The position numbers and the translations under genes are program-made. The notes beneath the pieces were generated by a model. That model saw nothing but the letters and a program-made list of their open reading frames with translations, did not search any database and was not told the DNA's origin. This document shows positions 19,001-28,378 of a stretch of DNA of 64,000 bases, piece by piece (the stretch's first letter is position 1; every line of letters starts with the position of its first letter). Location: positions 434,001-498,000 of the forward strand of contig NZ_JAACZO010000011.1 of assembly GCF_010993975.1 (NCBI RefSeq), written 5' to 3'. The DNA is from Halomonas faecis. GTDB lineage: Bacteria; Pseudomonadota; Gammaproteobacteria; Pseudomonadales; Halomonadaceae.

Positions 19001-19020
19001 AAAAAGCGCCCATGAAGGGC
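19001..19020 (-). terminator. Possible weak terminator after flgJ
   Basis: On the minus strand GCCC-ATGAA/TTCAT-GGGC is a short 4-bp stem, followed by GC and five T. It lies directly after the flgJ stop and before the flgKL promoter. Confidence 0.45.
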
Positions 19021-19021
19021 T

Positions 19022-20131
19022 CTACGGCGTACCGCGATACAGCGACTGGGCCAGGCTCATATCGTTGCCGGTACCGGCGTCGGCAAGGGTGGTGCCCGTC
19101 GCATCACGCAGCTGCCCCATGATGGCGACCAGCTTGTCTGCGTAAGCTGGGTCCGTGGCATAACCGCTGGACTGCAGCGCGCGCGCCGCCTGCTCGGCAC
19201 TGCCGGCCTGAGTCACGGAAGCATAGCGCGGATTGTCACCGATCAGCCCGGCGTAGTCGGTAAATGCCTCTTCGAAGGAGTCGTAGACCCGGAAGGCGTC
19301 CGTCACTCGCGTACGCCGACCGTCGACATACTCGTGGGTGGTGATCTCGGTGGTCTCGCCGTTCCAGCTCGTTCCGGCCTTGATGCCGAACAGGTTGTGG
19401 CTATTGCCGCCGCTGGCAGTGGGAATCTCGTGACGCCCCCAGCCGGTTTCCAGCGCAGCCTGGGCCAGAATCAGCTCGGCCGGCACGCCAGTACGCCGAC
19501 TGGCTGCCTGGGCCGGCTCGACGAGGCGCTCGGTGAAACGTCGTACCGGGTCGGTAGTCTCAGCGGTAGCCGAAGCTGCCGGCATCGACTCCGAGGCCGC
19601 CGGTTCGGTCTGGACGGCATGCAGGAATCCACTGCGCTGAACATCCAGGGCATCCAGGAAGTGCGATGGCGAATCGTCGACTGCGGATGGGCTCGCATCG
19701 CCCTTGTCTTGCAACGTCGACGAATCGGGCTGAATGGCGTTTTCCAACACACGGGGCGTGCCGCGAGGTATGCCGGCAACGAGCGCGTCGACGCCGGCCG
19801 GATCGCCCTCGGCACGAGAGGGAGGCACCAGCCCACGCGACTGAAGCTGTTCGACCAGATGATCGGCGAGCCCCACGCCACGCTCCGACATCGTCTGCGC
19901 CCACTGCTGATCGAGCATCGACTGATAGAACTCGGTCTGCTTGCTGGACGTCAGCTCCGAAGAGGGCACCGCATCACGCATGCTCTTGACCATCATCTGC
20001 AGGAACATCGCCTCGAACTGCTTGGCGGCCTCCTGCAGTCCGGCCCCGGCATCCTGCTTCGCCGTGTGCTTGAGACGCTGCAGCCCCTGCATGTCGAGGG
20101 CGAACTGGCCGCTGGTGTTCTGAATGCTCAT
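19022..20131 (-). CDS. flgJ: Flagellar rod cap/peptidoglycan hydrolase FlgJ
   Basis: A 369-residue bifunctional FlgJ. Residues 1-~100 are the rod-scaffolding domain (EAAKQFEAMFLQMMVKSMRD is the signature). A variable linker (~100-190) follows, then a glucosaminidase-type muramidase domain (~195-345). The catalytic Glu is E228 in AQAALETGWGRHE, with HNLFGIKAGTSWNG downstream. The domain opens a hole in peptidoglycan for the rod. The first base of its ATG is shared with the flgI stop (TGATG), so it is coupled to flgI and last in the flgB operon. Confidence 0.96.
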   Translation of the reverse strand: MSIQNTSGQFALDMQGLQRLKHTAKQDAGAGLQEAAKQFEAMFLQMMVKSMRDAVPSSELTSSKQTEFYQSMLDQQWAQTMSERGVGLADHLVEQLQSRGLVPPSRAEGDPAGVDALVAGIPRGTPRVLENAIQPDSSTLQDKGDASPSAVDDSPSHFLDALDVQRSGFLHAVQTEPAASESMPAASATAETTDPVRRFTERLVEPAQAASRRTGVPAELILAQAALETGWGRHEIPTASGGNSHNLFGIKAGTSWNGETTEITTHEYVDGRRTRVTDAFRVYDSFEEAFTDYAGLIGDNPRYASVTQAGSAEQAARALQSSGYATDPAYADKLVAIMGQLRDATGTTLADAGTGNDMSLAQSLYRGTP

Positions 20132-21276
20132 CAGATGATCTCCAGCTCGGCCCGCAGGGAACCCGACGCCTTGAGCGCCTCGAGAATGGCCATCAGATCC
20201 TGCGGCGTGGCCCCCAGCGCATTGAGCGCATTGACGACCTCGGTGAGTTCCGCACCTTCCACGACGCGCAGGTAGGCATCCTGCTCCTGGATCTGGATAT
20301 CGGCATCCGGAACGACCACGGTTTCGCCCTCACCCAACGGCGCCGGCTGACTGACCCCGTACTGGGTGTCGATGATGATGGACAGGTTGCCGTGGGCGAC
20401 CGCCGCGCGACGCAGCGTGACACGGCTGTTCAGTACTACCGACCCCGTCCGTGAATTGAATACCACCTTGGCGGGCGCATCCGTCGGCGTCACGTCGATC
20501 TGCTCGACCCGGGCCATGAAATTGACGCGTGAGTTGGCATTCAGCGGGCCATCCAGCGCAATGACCCCACCGTTGCGGGCTGCTGCCACGGGACGGCCGA
20601 ACTCCTGGTTGATGGCGCTGACCACGCGCTGGGCGGTGCCGAAATCGGCCTCGTCGAGCTGGAGTTCGAGCAGTCCATTGTCACCGCCCAGGTTCACCGG
20701 GACCTCTTGCTCGACCATCGCACCGCCGGCGATGCGCCCGCCGGCCTGCTGGTTGACCTGCACGCTGCTGCCCGCCGCTTCGGCACCGGCACCGGCCACC
20801 AACAGATTCCCCTGGGCAATGGCGTAAGTATCGCCATCGGCCCCCTTGAGCGGCGTCATCAACAGCGTCCCGCCACGCAAGCTGCGCGCATTGCCGACCG
20901 ACGACACGTTCACATCGAGTCGCTGGCCCGGTTGCGCGAAGGGCGGCAGATCCGCGGTCACCATCACGGCCGCCACATTGCGCAGTTGCATGTTGGTGCC
21001 TTCCGGCACGGTAATGCCCAGTTGGGAAAGCATGTTGGTCAGACTCTGCCCGGTGAAAGGCGCCTGCATGGTCTGGTCGCCGCTACCGTCGAGACCGACC
21101 ACCAGGCCATAGCCGACCAGCACGTTGTCGCGCACCCCGGCGAAGCTGGCGAGTTCGCGGATGCGCTCGGCACTGGCCGGCAAGGCTACCGAGCCGACCA
21201 GCAGCAGCACGGCGAACCTCATCAGCCAGCGACGCAGCCGCTCGGGGCGTCCAGCAAGAGTGAAGGAAGTCGTCAT
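20131..21276 (-). CDS. flgI: Flagellar P-ring protein FlgI
   Basis: A 381-residue precursor of the periplasmic P ring. A Sec signal peptide (LMRFAVLLLVGSVALPASA, cleavage before ERIRELA) is followed by the conserved FAGVRDNVLVGYGLVVGLDG, then GSGDQTMQAPFTGQSLTNML and a C-terminal VNALNALGATPQDLMAILEA. I chose ATG 21276 because GAGG lies seven bases upstream; an in-frame ATG at 21303 overlaps the flgH stop but would give an unusual leader. Confidence 0.96.
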   Translation of the reverse strand: MTTSFTLAGRPERLRRWLMRFAVLLLVGSVALPASAERIRELASFAGVRDNVLVGYGLVVGLDGSGDQTMQAPFTGQSLTNMLSQLGITVPEGTNMQLRNVAAVMVTADLPPFAQPGQRLDVNVSSVGNARSLRGGTLLMTPLKGADGDTYAIAQGNLLVAGAGAEAAGSSVQVNQQAGGRIAGGAMVEQEVPVNLGGDNGLLELQLDEADFGTAQRVVSAINQEFGRPVAAARNGGVIALDGPLNANSRVNFMARVEQIDVTPTDAPAKVVFNSRTGSVVLNSRVTLRRAAVAHGNLSIIIDTQYGVSQPAPLGEGETVVVPDADIQIQEQDAYLRVVEGAELTEVVNALNALGATPQDLMAILEALKASGSLRAELEII

Positions 21277-21302
21277 GGGGTTGCCTCGGTAGCCTGAAAC
21301 CA

Positions 21303-21995
21303 TCAGAACGGTGACACGTTGAGGAAGAAACGCTGCAGCCAGCCCATGTGCTGGGCTTCACTGATGTAGCCGTCACCCACGTACTCGATGCGCGCATCGG
21401 CCACGCTGGTGGAGGGCACCGTATTCTGCCCGGTGATGGCGCGCGGATTGACCACACCCGAGAAGCGAATGAACTCGACCCCCTGATTGATGGCGATCTG
21501 CTTCTCGCCCCGCACGCGCAGGTTGCCGTTGTGCATCACCTCGAGCACCGACACGGTGATCGTACCCGTGAAGGTGTTGTTGGCCTGCGAGCCACCGCCA
21601 CCGCTGAAGTCGCTCGTTCCCGACACATCGAACCCATATTCCGCCAGCGTATCAAGGGCATCGGGTAGCTGATCGAGCTCCAGCGAGGCGGAGCCGTTGC
21701 GATCCGCATTCGAGCGCGAGTTCTTGCTGGCGCTGACCTCTTCGTCGAGCACGATGGTAAGAATGTCGCCGATCTGCCGCGGGCGCCGATCCTCGAACAG
21801 CGGCTGGTAGCCGCGCTGGGGCTGGTAGATCGACCCGTTGGCCTTGCGGGGCGGCGGCTCGGCCATGGCCAGCTTCTCCTGCTCGCCAACGATGGAAGCG
21901 CGCGGAATCTGGGCACAACCGGCCAGGACGAGCACGCCAAGCGCCAAACCAACGATGATCAGGCGACGCAACGCAGGAAACCACTGAGATTTCAC
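21303..21995 (-). CDS. flgH: Flagellar L-ring lipoprotein FlgH
   Basis: A 230-residue outer-membrane lipoprotein of the L ring. The lipobox is VLVLAGCAQ, with the modified Cys near residue 27. Family motifs: [40 protein letters not shown] and [20 protein letters not shown]. The start is a GTG with GGAG six bases upstream. It lies 21 bp after flgG and touches flgI. Confidence 0.96.
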   Translation of the reverse strand: MKSQWFPALRRLIIVGLALGVLVLAGCAQIPRASIVGEQEKLAMAEPPPRKANGSIYQPQRGYQPLFEDRRPRQIGDILTIVLDEEVSASKNSRSNADRNGSASLELDQLPDALDTLAEYGFDVSGTSDFSGGGGSQANNTFTGTITVSVLEVMHNGNLRVRGEKQIAINQGVEFIRFSGVVNPRAITGQNTVPSTSVADARIEYVGDGYISEAQHMGWLQRFFLNVSPF

Positions 21996-22016
21996 ACCAT
22001 TCTCCAGGCTAGGGCC

Positions 22017-22799
22017 TTACAGCTGTGCCAGGCGGGCCAGCATCTCGTCGCTGGTCTGCACTGCCTTGCTGTTGATTTCGTAGGCACGCTGGGTCTGGAT
22101 CATGCTGACCATCTCCTCCACCACGTTGACGTTGGAGGTTTCCACGTAACGTTGAGACAGCCGCCCCGCGCCATTCATGCCCGGCATGGTCTCGTTGCGC
22201 GGACCCGACGATGTCGTCTCGACGTAGAGGTTGCCGCCGATGCTCTCGAGCCCGGTCGGGTTGACGAAGGTGGAAACGGTGATCTGCCCGACTTCCTGGC
22301 TCTGGTTATCGCCCGGCTGGCGGACGGACACCACGCCATCTTCGCCCACCGAAATGGAAAGGGCATTTTCGGGAATGATGATGGCCGGCTCCAGCGGATA
22401 GCCGTTGGCGTTGACCATCTGGCCGTTCTCGTTGAGCTGGAAGCTGCCATCGCGCGTATAGGCGGTGGAGCCGTCCGGCATCAGCACCTGGAAGAAGCCA
22501 TTGCCGCTGATGGCCAGGTCGCGGGAATTGCCGGTGTTCTCCAGCCCGCCCTGGGTGTGCAGACGCTCGGTGGCCACCGGGCGTACGCCGGTGCCGACCT
22601 GCATGCCGGAAGGCAAACGGTTCTGCACGTCGTTCTGGGCACCCGGCTGACGCAGGTTCTGGTACAACAGATCCTCGAAAACGGCGCGCGAGCGCTTGAA
22701 CCCGTTGGTGCTGACGTTGGCCAGGTTGTTGGAGATGACGTCGAGTTTGACCTGCTGGGATTCCAGGCCGGTCTTGGCAGTCCAGAGTGACTTGATCAT
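22017..22799 (-). CDS. flgG: Flagellar distal rod protein FlgG
   Basis: A 260-residue FlgG, exactly the E. coli length. The start is [20 protein letters not shown] followed by [14 protein letters not shown], the rod/hook N-terminal signature. The C-terminal [24 protein letters not shown] helix and [12 protein letters not shown] close it. I trimmed the longer open frame to ATG 22799, which has AGAGGAA upstream. It forms the distal rod beneath the hook. Confidence 0.97.
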   Translation of the reverse strand: MIKSLWTAKTGLESQQVKLDVISNNLANVSTNGFKRSRAVFEDLLYQNLRQPGAQNDVQNRLPSGMQVGTGVRPVATERLHTQGGLENTGNSRDLAISGNGFFQVLMPDGSTAYTRDGSFQLNENGQMVNANGYPLEPAIIIPENALSISVGEDGVVSVRQPGDNQSQEVGQITVSTFVNPTGLESIGGNLYVETTSSGPRNETMPGMNGAGRLSQRYVETSNVNVVEEMVSMIQTQRAYEINSKAVQTSDEMLARLAQL

Positions 22800-22827
22800 G
22801 TGTTCGGTTCCTCTTGCATGGGGCTCA

Positions 22828-23583
22828 TCAGCCCTGGACTGACAACAGCCCGTTGGCGCGCTGGGCGTTCTCATCGGCGGTGCTGACCACCTTCATCTGC
22901 ATCTCGTAGCGACGGGCGACGTCGAGCATGGAGACCATCGCCTCAACGGCACTGACGTTGCTGCCCTCCAACGAGCCGCTGGCCACGCGGGCCTCCTCGT
23001 CGGCTGGAAGCGGGGCGACGTCGCCTTCGGCATTGGGCGGCGCCCGGAACAGGCCGTCGTCGCCGCGCACCAGCCCCTCGTCGGGCGTGACGAGCTTGAG
23101 GCGGCCCACGTCGACCAGAGCGTTCGGGTCTTCGCCGGCGCCAATGGCGCTAAGCGTGCCATCGGCGCCCACCGACACACTGGAGCCCAGCGGCACGATG
23201 ATCGGTCCATTCGCGCCGATCACCGGACGGCCGTTGATCATCACCACTCCATCGCCATCGACCTGCAAATCGCCACGGCGCGTGTAGGCCTCGGTGCCAT
23301 CATCGGCCTGCACCGACAACCAGCCATTGCCTTCCGGGGCCACGTCCAGGTCACGGCCGGTGCGCGTGATGGGCCCCTGGGAATAGTCGGTACCCGGCGT
23401 GCTGGCCGCCACCGACGTTCGGGTGGCGTGTGCCGCCTCGCCCTGTACGGGCACCGCGCGCATGGCATGCAGCTGTGCGCGAAACCCCGCCGTAGAGACG
23501 TTGGAGAGGTTGTGGCTGACCACCGCCTGCTGGTCCATGCTCTGCTTGGCACCGCTCATGGCAGTATAGAGAATGCGATCCAT
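22828..23583 (-). CDS. flgF: Flagellar proximal rod protein FlgF
   Basis: A 251-residue rod protein. The start [20 protein letters not shown] and [19 protein letters not shown] are characteristic of FlgF. The C terminus has [20 protein letters not shown] and [17 protein letters not shown]. It sits between flgE and flgG in standard order, 26-28 bp from each. Confidence 0.96.
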   Translation of the reverse strand: MDRILYTAMSGAKQSMDQQAVVSHNLSNVSTAGFRAQLHAMRAVPVQGEAAHATRTSVAASTPGTDYSQGPITRTGRDLDVAPEGNGWLSVQADDGTEAYTRRGDLQVDGDGVVMINGRPVIGANGPIIVPLGSSVSVGADGTLSAIGAGEDPNALVDVGRLKLVTPDEGLVRGDDGLFRAPPNAEGDVAPLPADEEARVASGSLEGSNVSAVEAMVSMLDVARRYEMQMKVVSTADENAQRANGLLSVQG

Positions 23584-23609
23584 GGCTCGGGCTCCGTCTC
23601 AGCGTGGGC

Positions 23610-24899
23610 TTAACGCAGGTTGATGGCGGTCTGCAGGAGCTCGTCCTGGGTCTGGATGGTCTGGGAGTTGGCCTGATAGGCGCGCTGGGCCACGATCATG
23701 TCGACCAGCTCGCGGGCCATGTCCACGTTGGACGTCTCGACCGCGCCGGACACCACGTTGCCGAACACCCCGGTCCCCGGCTCGCCGACCAGCTCGGGGC
23801 CGGACTCGGCGCTGGCCGTCCAGGCATTGTCGCCGGCCGGCACCAGGCCCTCCTCGTTGCGGAAGTTGACCAGCGCGATCTGCCCGGCCGGACGCGACTC
23901 CTCGTTGGAGTAGTTGCGCATGATGGTGCCGTCGTCCTCGATGGAGATGCCCACCATGGTGCCGGAGGTGTAGCCGTTCTGGTTCAGGTCACCGGTATTG
24001 GAGGTGTTACCGAACTGGGAAGAACCGGCGAGGTTGAGGGTAAACCCCAGAGCATTCGGCTCGCCGCCGAGCGGGGTCGAGTCGTCGCTGGCAACATCGA
24101 TCGTCAGGTCTTCGACCGCGATCGGCGTCCCGGTGCCATCGGCACCGTCGAGATCATCGTACACTTGGTCGATAGAACCATTGCTATTGAACTCGACGCT
24201 GAAATCGTTGGCGTCATCGTAATGACCATCCATGGTCACTTTGGCATTCCACCGATTGGCATCCACTTTTTCATAATAGACGGTGACGTTGCGTGCATTG
24301 CCGAGCGAATCGTAGACGGAGAAGTTGTTCGAATAGTGGTAATCGATGGTTTCTTCGGACGTGGGATCCGCCATATCCGTTAGAGCCGTGGAGCTACTCA
24401 ACTCATCGCCAGGCTGCTCGCGGGAATCCAGATTGAGAGTCATCGACGCATCGGTCGTGGCGCTGGCCGCCAGCTCTTCCGCCGAGACGTTGAGCGGCTC
24501 GGGCTGACCGCCGGCCTGCACTTCCCCGGCCGCGTTGAGCCCATAACCCATGATCTGGGCGCCCTGGGCGTTGATCAGATCGCCTTCGGCGGTCATGGAG
24601 AGCTGGCCGTTGCGCGAATAGAGCACCTCACCGCCTTCGCCCTGGTAGCGGAAGAAGCCCTGTCCGGAGACGGCCAGGTCGAGGTTGCGGTTGGTGGACT
24701 CCACGTTGCCTTCGTTGAAGTTCTGCAGCACCGAGGAGACCTGGGTACCCAGGCCGATCCGCGAGTTGGCGAACACGTCGGCGAATTGGACGTTGGAGCC
24801 CTTGAAGCCCACCGTCTGGGAGTTGGAGATGTTGTTGCCGATCGCTCCCAGCTTGTCTTTCTGGGCATTCAGACCGCTCAATGCTTGGGAAAAGCTCAT
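23610..24899 (-). CDS. flgE: Flagellar hook protein FlgE
   Basis: A 429-residue hook subunit. The N terminus is MSFSQALSGLNAQKDKLGAI and GNNISNSQTVGFKGSNVQFA; the C terminus is VDMARELVDMIVAQRAYQAN and IQTQDELLQTAINLR. The central D1/D2 region is acidic. Size is within the usual 400-430 range. The hook made from it is measured by FliK and joined to the filament by FlgK/FlgL. Confidence 0.97.
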   Translation of the reverse strand: MSFSQALSGLNAQKDKLGAIGNNISNSQTVGFKGSNVQFADVFANSRIGLGTQVSSVLQNFNEGNVESTNRNLDLAVSGQGFFRYQGEGGEVLYSRNGQLSMTAEGDLINAQGAQIMGYGLNAAGEVQAGGQPEPLNVSAEELAASATTDASMTLNLDSREQPGDELSSSTALTDMADPTSEETIDYHYSNNFSVYDSLGNARNVTVYYEKVDANRWNAKVTMDGHYDDANDFSVEFNSNGSIDQVYDDLDGADGTGTPIAVEDLTIDVASDDSTPLGGEPNALGFTLNLAGSSQFGNTSNTGDLNQNGYTSGTMVGISIEDDGTIMRNYSNEESRPAGQIALVNFRNEEGLVPAGDNAWTASAESGPELVGEPGTGVFGNVVSGAVETSNVDMARELVDMIVAQRAYQANSQTIQTQDELLQTAINLR

Positions 24900-24965
24900 T
24901 TTTCGTTCCTCTGCCTACCGGCTGACGGGTGCCGCTTGCGCGGTTCTATGGGTATGGGGTACGTA

Positions 24966-25673
24966 TCAAAGAATCTGCTTGACTTGATCGAGGCTCACCT
25001 GGCCATAGACGGCGCCCAGGTCGAGCCGCACACCGCCATCGTCGTCGGTCGGCGTGACGCCACCGACGACGGCGTAGTTGAGGGTTTCGGAATCGAGGGT
25101 GTCGTCGCCGCGGGTCGCCTCGACCTTGACGGTGTAGGCACCGGAGGCGGCGTCGGCACCTTCGCTGGTCTTGCCGTCCCAGGAGAAGGATTCGACGCCG
25201 GCGCTGACCGAGCCGATGTCATAGCGGTTGACTACCTGGCCGTCACTGCCAGTGATGGTCACGCGCACGTTCTCGGCGTTCTGACCCAGCTCGATGCCAA
25301 AGGGCGTGGTGTGCAGAGAGCCGTCGTCACCCTTCTCGAGCAGTACGCGATCGCCGGGCACCATCACGCCCTGGCCGATCAGACCGGAAGCCTGAAGCGC
25401 GCGGTTCTCATCCAGCTGGCTGGTGATGCCCGCCAACGTCTCGTTGAGATCCTCGATGCCGCTGACGGTGTTGATCTGGGCCAACTGGGAGGTCATCTCG
25501 TTATTCTCGAGAGGGTTGAGCGGATCCTGGTTCTGAAGTTGGGTGATCAGCAGGGTCATGAAATTGTCGCGCAGGTCGCCCGACCCGCTGGCACCCAGGC
25601 CGCTACTGTTCGAACCCGTTCCACTGCCTGCGTTCAAGGCATTGAGCACGCCGGAATCGATGGTCGTGGACAT
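24966..25673 (-). CDS. flgD: Flagellar hook cap/assembly protein FlgD
   Basis: A 235-residue hook-capping protein. The conserved N-terminal block reads DNFMTLLITQLQNQDPLNPL and ENNEMTSQLAQINTVSGIED. The C-terminal part is a FlgD Ig-like/tudor fold (SFSWDGKTSEGADAASGAYT). It lies between flgC and flgE, and provides the temporary scaffold for hook growth. Confidence 0.96.
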   Translation of the reverse strand: MSTTIDSGVLNALNAGSGTGSNSSGLGASGSGDLRDNFMTLLITQLQNQDPLNPLENNEMTSQLAQINTVSGIEDLNETLAGITSQLDENRALQASGLIGQGVMVPGDRVLLEKGDDGSLHTTPFGIELGQNAENVRVTITGSDGQVVNRYDIGSVSAGVESFSWDGKTSEGADAASGAYTVKVEATRGDDTLDSETLNYAVVGGVTPTDDDGGVRLDLGAVYGQVSLDQVKQIL

Positions 25674-25678
25674 GGCAA

Positions 25679-26086
25679 TCAGCCCTCCCCGAGCGTGAGT
25701 GTCTTCATCATCATCTGTTTGCTGGTATTCATGACCTCGACGTTGGCCTGGTAGGAGCGCGATGCGGAAATCATGTTGACCATCTCGTGAACCGGCTCGA
25801 CGTTGGGCATCGTCACATAGCCTTCGTCATTGGCCAGAGGATGTTCGGGACGATACTCCTGGCGCATGGGCGAAGGGTCGTCGACGACCTCGCGAACCCC
25901 TACGCCACCGATGCCCTGACGGCTCTGCAGGCGCGACTCGAAAAGCACCTGCTTGGCGCGATACGCCTCGCCATCGGGGCCGGCAACGCTATCGGCATTG
26001 GCGAGGTTGCTGGCGGTCACGTTCATGCGCTGCGACTGGGCGCTCATGGCCGAGCCGGAGATATCGAAAACGGAAAACATCGTCAT
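25679..26086 (-). CDS. flgC: Flagellar proximal rod protein FlgC
   Basis: A ~135-residue rod protein. [20 protein letters not shown] and [20 protein letters not shown] are typical of FlgC, as is the ending [21 protein letters not shown] chose ATG 26086 (MTMFSVFD); a longer in-frame ATG at 26104 lies near the flgB end. A five-base gap separates it from flgD. Confidence 0.95.
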   Translation of the reverse strand: MTMFSVFDISGSAMSAQSQRMNVTASNLANADSVAGPDGEAYRAKQVLFESRLQSRQGIGGVGVREVVDDPSPMRQEYRPEHPLANDEGYVTMPNVEPVHEMVNMISASRSYQANVEVMNTSKQMMMKTLTLGEG

Positions 26087-26131
26087 GGCGGCACTCTCTG
26101 TCATGGTCGGCTACGCGGTCCACCCACCCGA

Positions 26132-26545
26132 TCACTCGGGCTGCATGGCACCCTTCAGCCCTTGGATGCGACGATTCATGAGCGTCAACGCCGCCTGATA
26201 ACGAACGGCGTTGTCGGCGAAGGCGGTGCGCTCGCGATCCATGTCGACGGTATTGCCGTCAAGGCTCGGTTGGTCGGGCACCCGATAGAGCAAATCGCGA
26301 TTGGCGGGGGGCATGCCCTGGCCCTCGAGATGGCGCGCCGAGGTGCGCGCCAGCGACAGGCTGCCGGCATTGCGCTCGCCCTGCGCCACCGCCTTCTTGA
26401 GCTCGCCAGCGAAGTCCATGTCGCGCGCCTTGTAGTTCGGCGTATCGGCATTGGCTATGTTGCTGGCCAGCACCTTATGGCGATCCTGGCGCAGGCCCAA
26501 GGCTTGCTGATGATAGTTAAAGGCGGCTTCGAGCTGGTCGATCAT
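26132..26545 (-). CDS. flgB: Flagellar proximal rod protein FlgB
   Basis: A 137-residue rod protein, first gene of the flgBCDEFGHIJ operon. LGLRQDRHKVLASNIANADT followed by PNYKARDMDF is the FlgB signature; the C terminus has VDMDRERTAFADNAVRYQAA. It is divergent from flgA across 188 bp; I did not find a sigma-54 or sigma-28 consensus there that I would defend. Confidence 0.95.
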   Translation of the reverse strand: MIDQLEAAFNYHQQALGLRQDRHKVLASNIANADTPNYKARDMDFAGELKKAVAQGERNAGSLSLARTSARHLEGQGMPPANRDLLYRVPDQPSLDGNTVDMDRERTAFADNAVRYQAALTLMNRRIQGLKGAMQPE

Positions 26546-26733
26546 GCCGGCGCTCCCTGTGTTCGCATCGGTCGAGAACGAATACGCAACTTTCTGAGGG
26601 TGCAGAATAGCCAGGCTGGCGTCACATCAATGGCATGAACAGACGTCGATTCCAGAGGCATTTCCGCTGATTTGCCATTCGCATCCCGGCTAGAATGCGC
26701 TTCAGGTACACTCACTCCTCTCCGGGCCGCCCC

Positions 26734-27420
26734 ATGTCGCGTTTCGCGCTCCATCGCCTCATTCCGCTTCTTGCACTGTGGCTGCTGCCCACCACGCTGT
26801 TGGCCGAAGATGACCGGCTGATCGAGGCGGTACAGGGATTTCTCTACGCTGAGGCCCAAGCCCTGGGCGATGAAATCATGGTGGAGGTTCACCCCCCCTC
26901 CGCCCGCCTCCCGGCCTGCGAAGCCCCGGAGCCTTTCCTGCCGCGCAGCGGCGAGACCGTGATGGGCCGCGTGTCGGTAGGCGTTCGCTGCGGCGAGGAC
27001 GGCCGCCAGGTTCGCTACTTGCAGGCAGAGATTGGCGTCATCGGCGCCTATCCCGTGCTGGCGACCGACATCGAGGCGGGAACCACGCTACGCGCCGAGC
27101 ACCTCGAAACGCGTAACGGCAATCTCGCCGAACTACCGCAACGCGCCATACTCGAAGCGGACGCCCTGGTCGGCAAGCTGGCGACACGTCCGCTGCGCGC
27201 CGGGGAAGCCCTGCAAGAACACCAGGTGCGCGAACGCCCACTGGTCGAACGCAACCAGCGCGTCACCGTCGAAGCACGCGGCGACGCCTTTCGGGTATCG
27301 CGCGAAGGCCGCGCCCTCGAGCCCGGCGCGATGGGAGACGAGGTCCGCGTGCGATTCGGCTCGCGGGAGACGCTCACCGCCGTGGTGAGCGGCGACGCCA
27401 CGCTGAGCGTGGACTTCTAG
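26734..27420 (+). CDS. flgA: Flagellar P-ring assembly chaperone FlgA
   Basis: A 228-residue periplasmic chaperone needed for FlgI polymerisation. A signal peptide (LIPLLALWLLPTTLLA, cleavage before EDDRL) is followed by the C-terminal SAF-like domain: LQAEIGVIGAYPVLATDIEA, then LATRPLRAGEALQEHQVRER and ending VVSGDATLSVDF. The open frame starts upstream, but ATG 26734 begins the signal peptide. It precedes flgMN with a 123-bp gap. Confidence 0.94.
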   Translation: MSRFALHRLIPLLALWLLPTTLLAEDDRLIEAVQGFLYAEAQALGDEIMVEVHPPSARLPACEAPEPFLPRSGETVMGRVSVGVRCGEDGRQVRYLQAEIGVIGAYPVLATDIEAGTTLRAEHLETRNGNLAELPQRAILEADALVGKLATRPLRAGEALQEHQVRERPLVERNQRVTVEARGDAFRVSREGRALEPGAMGDEVRVRFGSRETLTAVVSGDATLSVDF

Positions 27421-27484
27421 AGACGATAGGGACTACGCTGGGAGCCTGATGGGCTGCTTGGGCGACGAATCGCTCGGGTTGCTC

Positions 27485-27511
27485 TAAAGTTTCGATCGCC
27501 AAGGCCGATAG
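27485..27511 (+). promoter_or_regulatory. Sigma-28 promoter of flgMN
   Basis: TAAAGTTT at 27485-27492, an 11-base spacer and GCCGATAG at 27504-27511, a near-perfect sigma-28 match, 33 bp before the flgM GTG start. It gives the known feedback in which FliA activates its own anti-sigma factor. Confidence 0.92.
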
Positions 27512-27543
27512 CAGGGAAAAGCACCGGTCACGAGGCCCATACC

Positions 27544-27834
27544 GTGAAGATCAACAGTCAGAATCCCTTGGCTCGCCCAGCGTCGACGGCGCCACGAGAA
27601 GAGTCGCAGCCAGCCAGGGGCGCCGAACGCACCAGCCACAGCGATGCCGGCCCTGCCGCACAGACGCACTTGCGCCAGGCAGCAACGGACACCTCGCACG
27701 ATATCGATGCCGCTCGCGTCGATGAGATCCGTGAGGCCATCCGCGAGGGCCGCCTGGAAATCCGCGCCGACCGCATCGCCGACGCGCTGATCGAGACTCT
27801 GCAACAGACGACCGGCAACGAAGGCAACGAATGA
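27544..27834 (+). CDS. flgM: Anti-sigma-28 factor FlgM
   Basis: A 96-residue FlgM that holds sigma-28 inactive until it is exported through the completed hook. The disordered N-terminal half is Ser/Ala/Gln-rich after MKINSQNPLARP. The C-terminal helix DEIREAIREGRLEIRADRIA is the sigma-binding part. The start codon is GTG. The end overlaps flgN by four bases. Confidence 0.94.
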   Translation: MKINSQNPLARPASTAPREESQPARGAERTSHSDAGPAAQTHLRQAATDTSHDIDAARVDEIREAIREGRLEIRADRIADALIETLQQTTGNEGNE

Positions 27835-28286
27835 GCACGAGCCTGGCCAAGCTGCTGCAGGAGCAGCAACACCGCCTGGAAACTCTGATCGAACTGCTCG
27901 AGCGGGAGCGGCACCTGCTGGCCGACGCCGAGATCGACGGTCAGACCCTGGCCGACATCGCCCAACTGAAACGGGCGCGTCTGGAAGAACTCGAAGCCAC
28001 GGAGACGCTGCGCCAACGCATACAGACGCGACTGGGCTATGCTGCGGGCATCACAGGCGCCCGCGATGCGGCCGAGGATGCCAACTGTCTGGCTGCCTGG
28101 GAACAGACACTGGAACGCACCCGCGAAGCCGAGCGCCTGAACGGCACGAACGGCCAGCTGATCCAGCTGCGCATGAGTCAAAATCAGCGGCTGCTCGACT
28201 TCATTCACGATGCCGCCGAGAAAACCCTGTATGGTGCCAGCGGACAGGTGGGAGCGCAGTCGGGGCGACTCAACACCTCGGTCTAA
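27831..28286 (+). CDS. flgN: Flagellar export chaperone FlgN
   Basis: A 151-residue helical protein, chaperone for FlgK and FlgL. SLAKLLQEQQHRLETLIELL followed by EREREHLLADAEIDG-like sequence (here LERERHLLADAEIDGQTL) is typical of FlgN. ATGA overlap with flgM implies coupling. It converges on the diguanylate cyclase gene across 92 bp without a clear terminator. Confidence 0.92.
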   Translation: MSTSLAKLLQEQQHRLETLIELLERERHLLADAEIDGQTLADIAQLKRARLEELEATETLRQRIQTRLGYAAGITGARDAAEDANCLAAWEQTLERTREAERLNGTNGQLIQLRMSQNQRLLDFIHDAAEKTLYGASGQVGAQSGRLNTSV

Positions 28287-28378
28287 CCGACTGGCGGACT
28301 CAACGCCGATCTACTGCCAACTCCGTATTTCTCGCCATGATCGGTCCAGCTCGACAGGCTTCGAGGCCTTGCCGTACC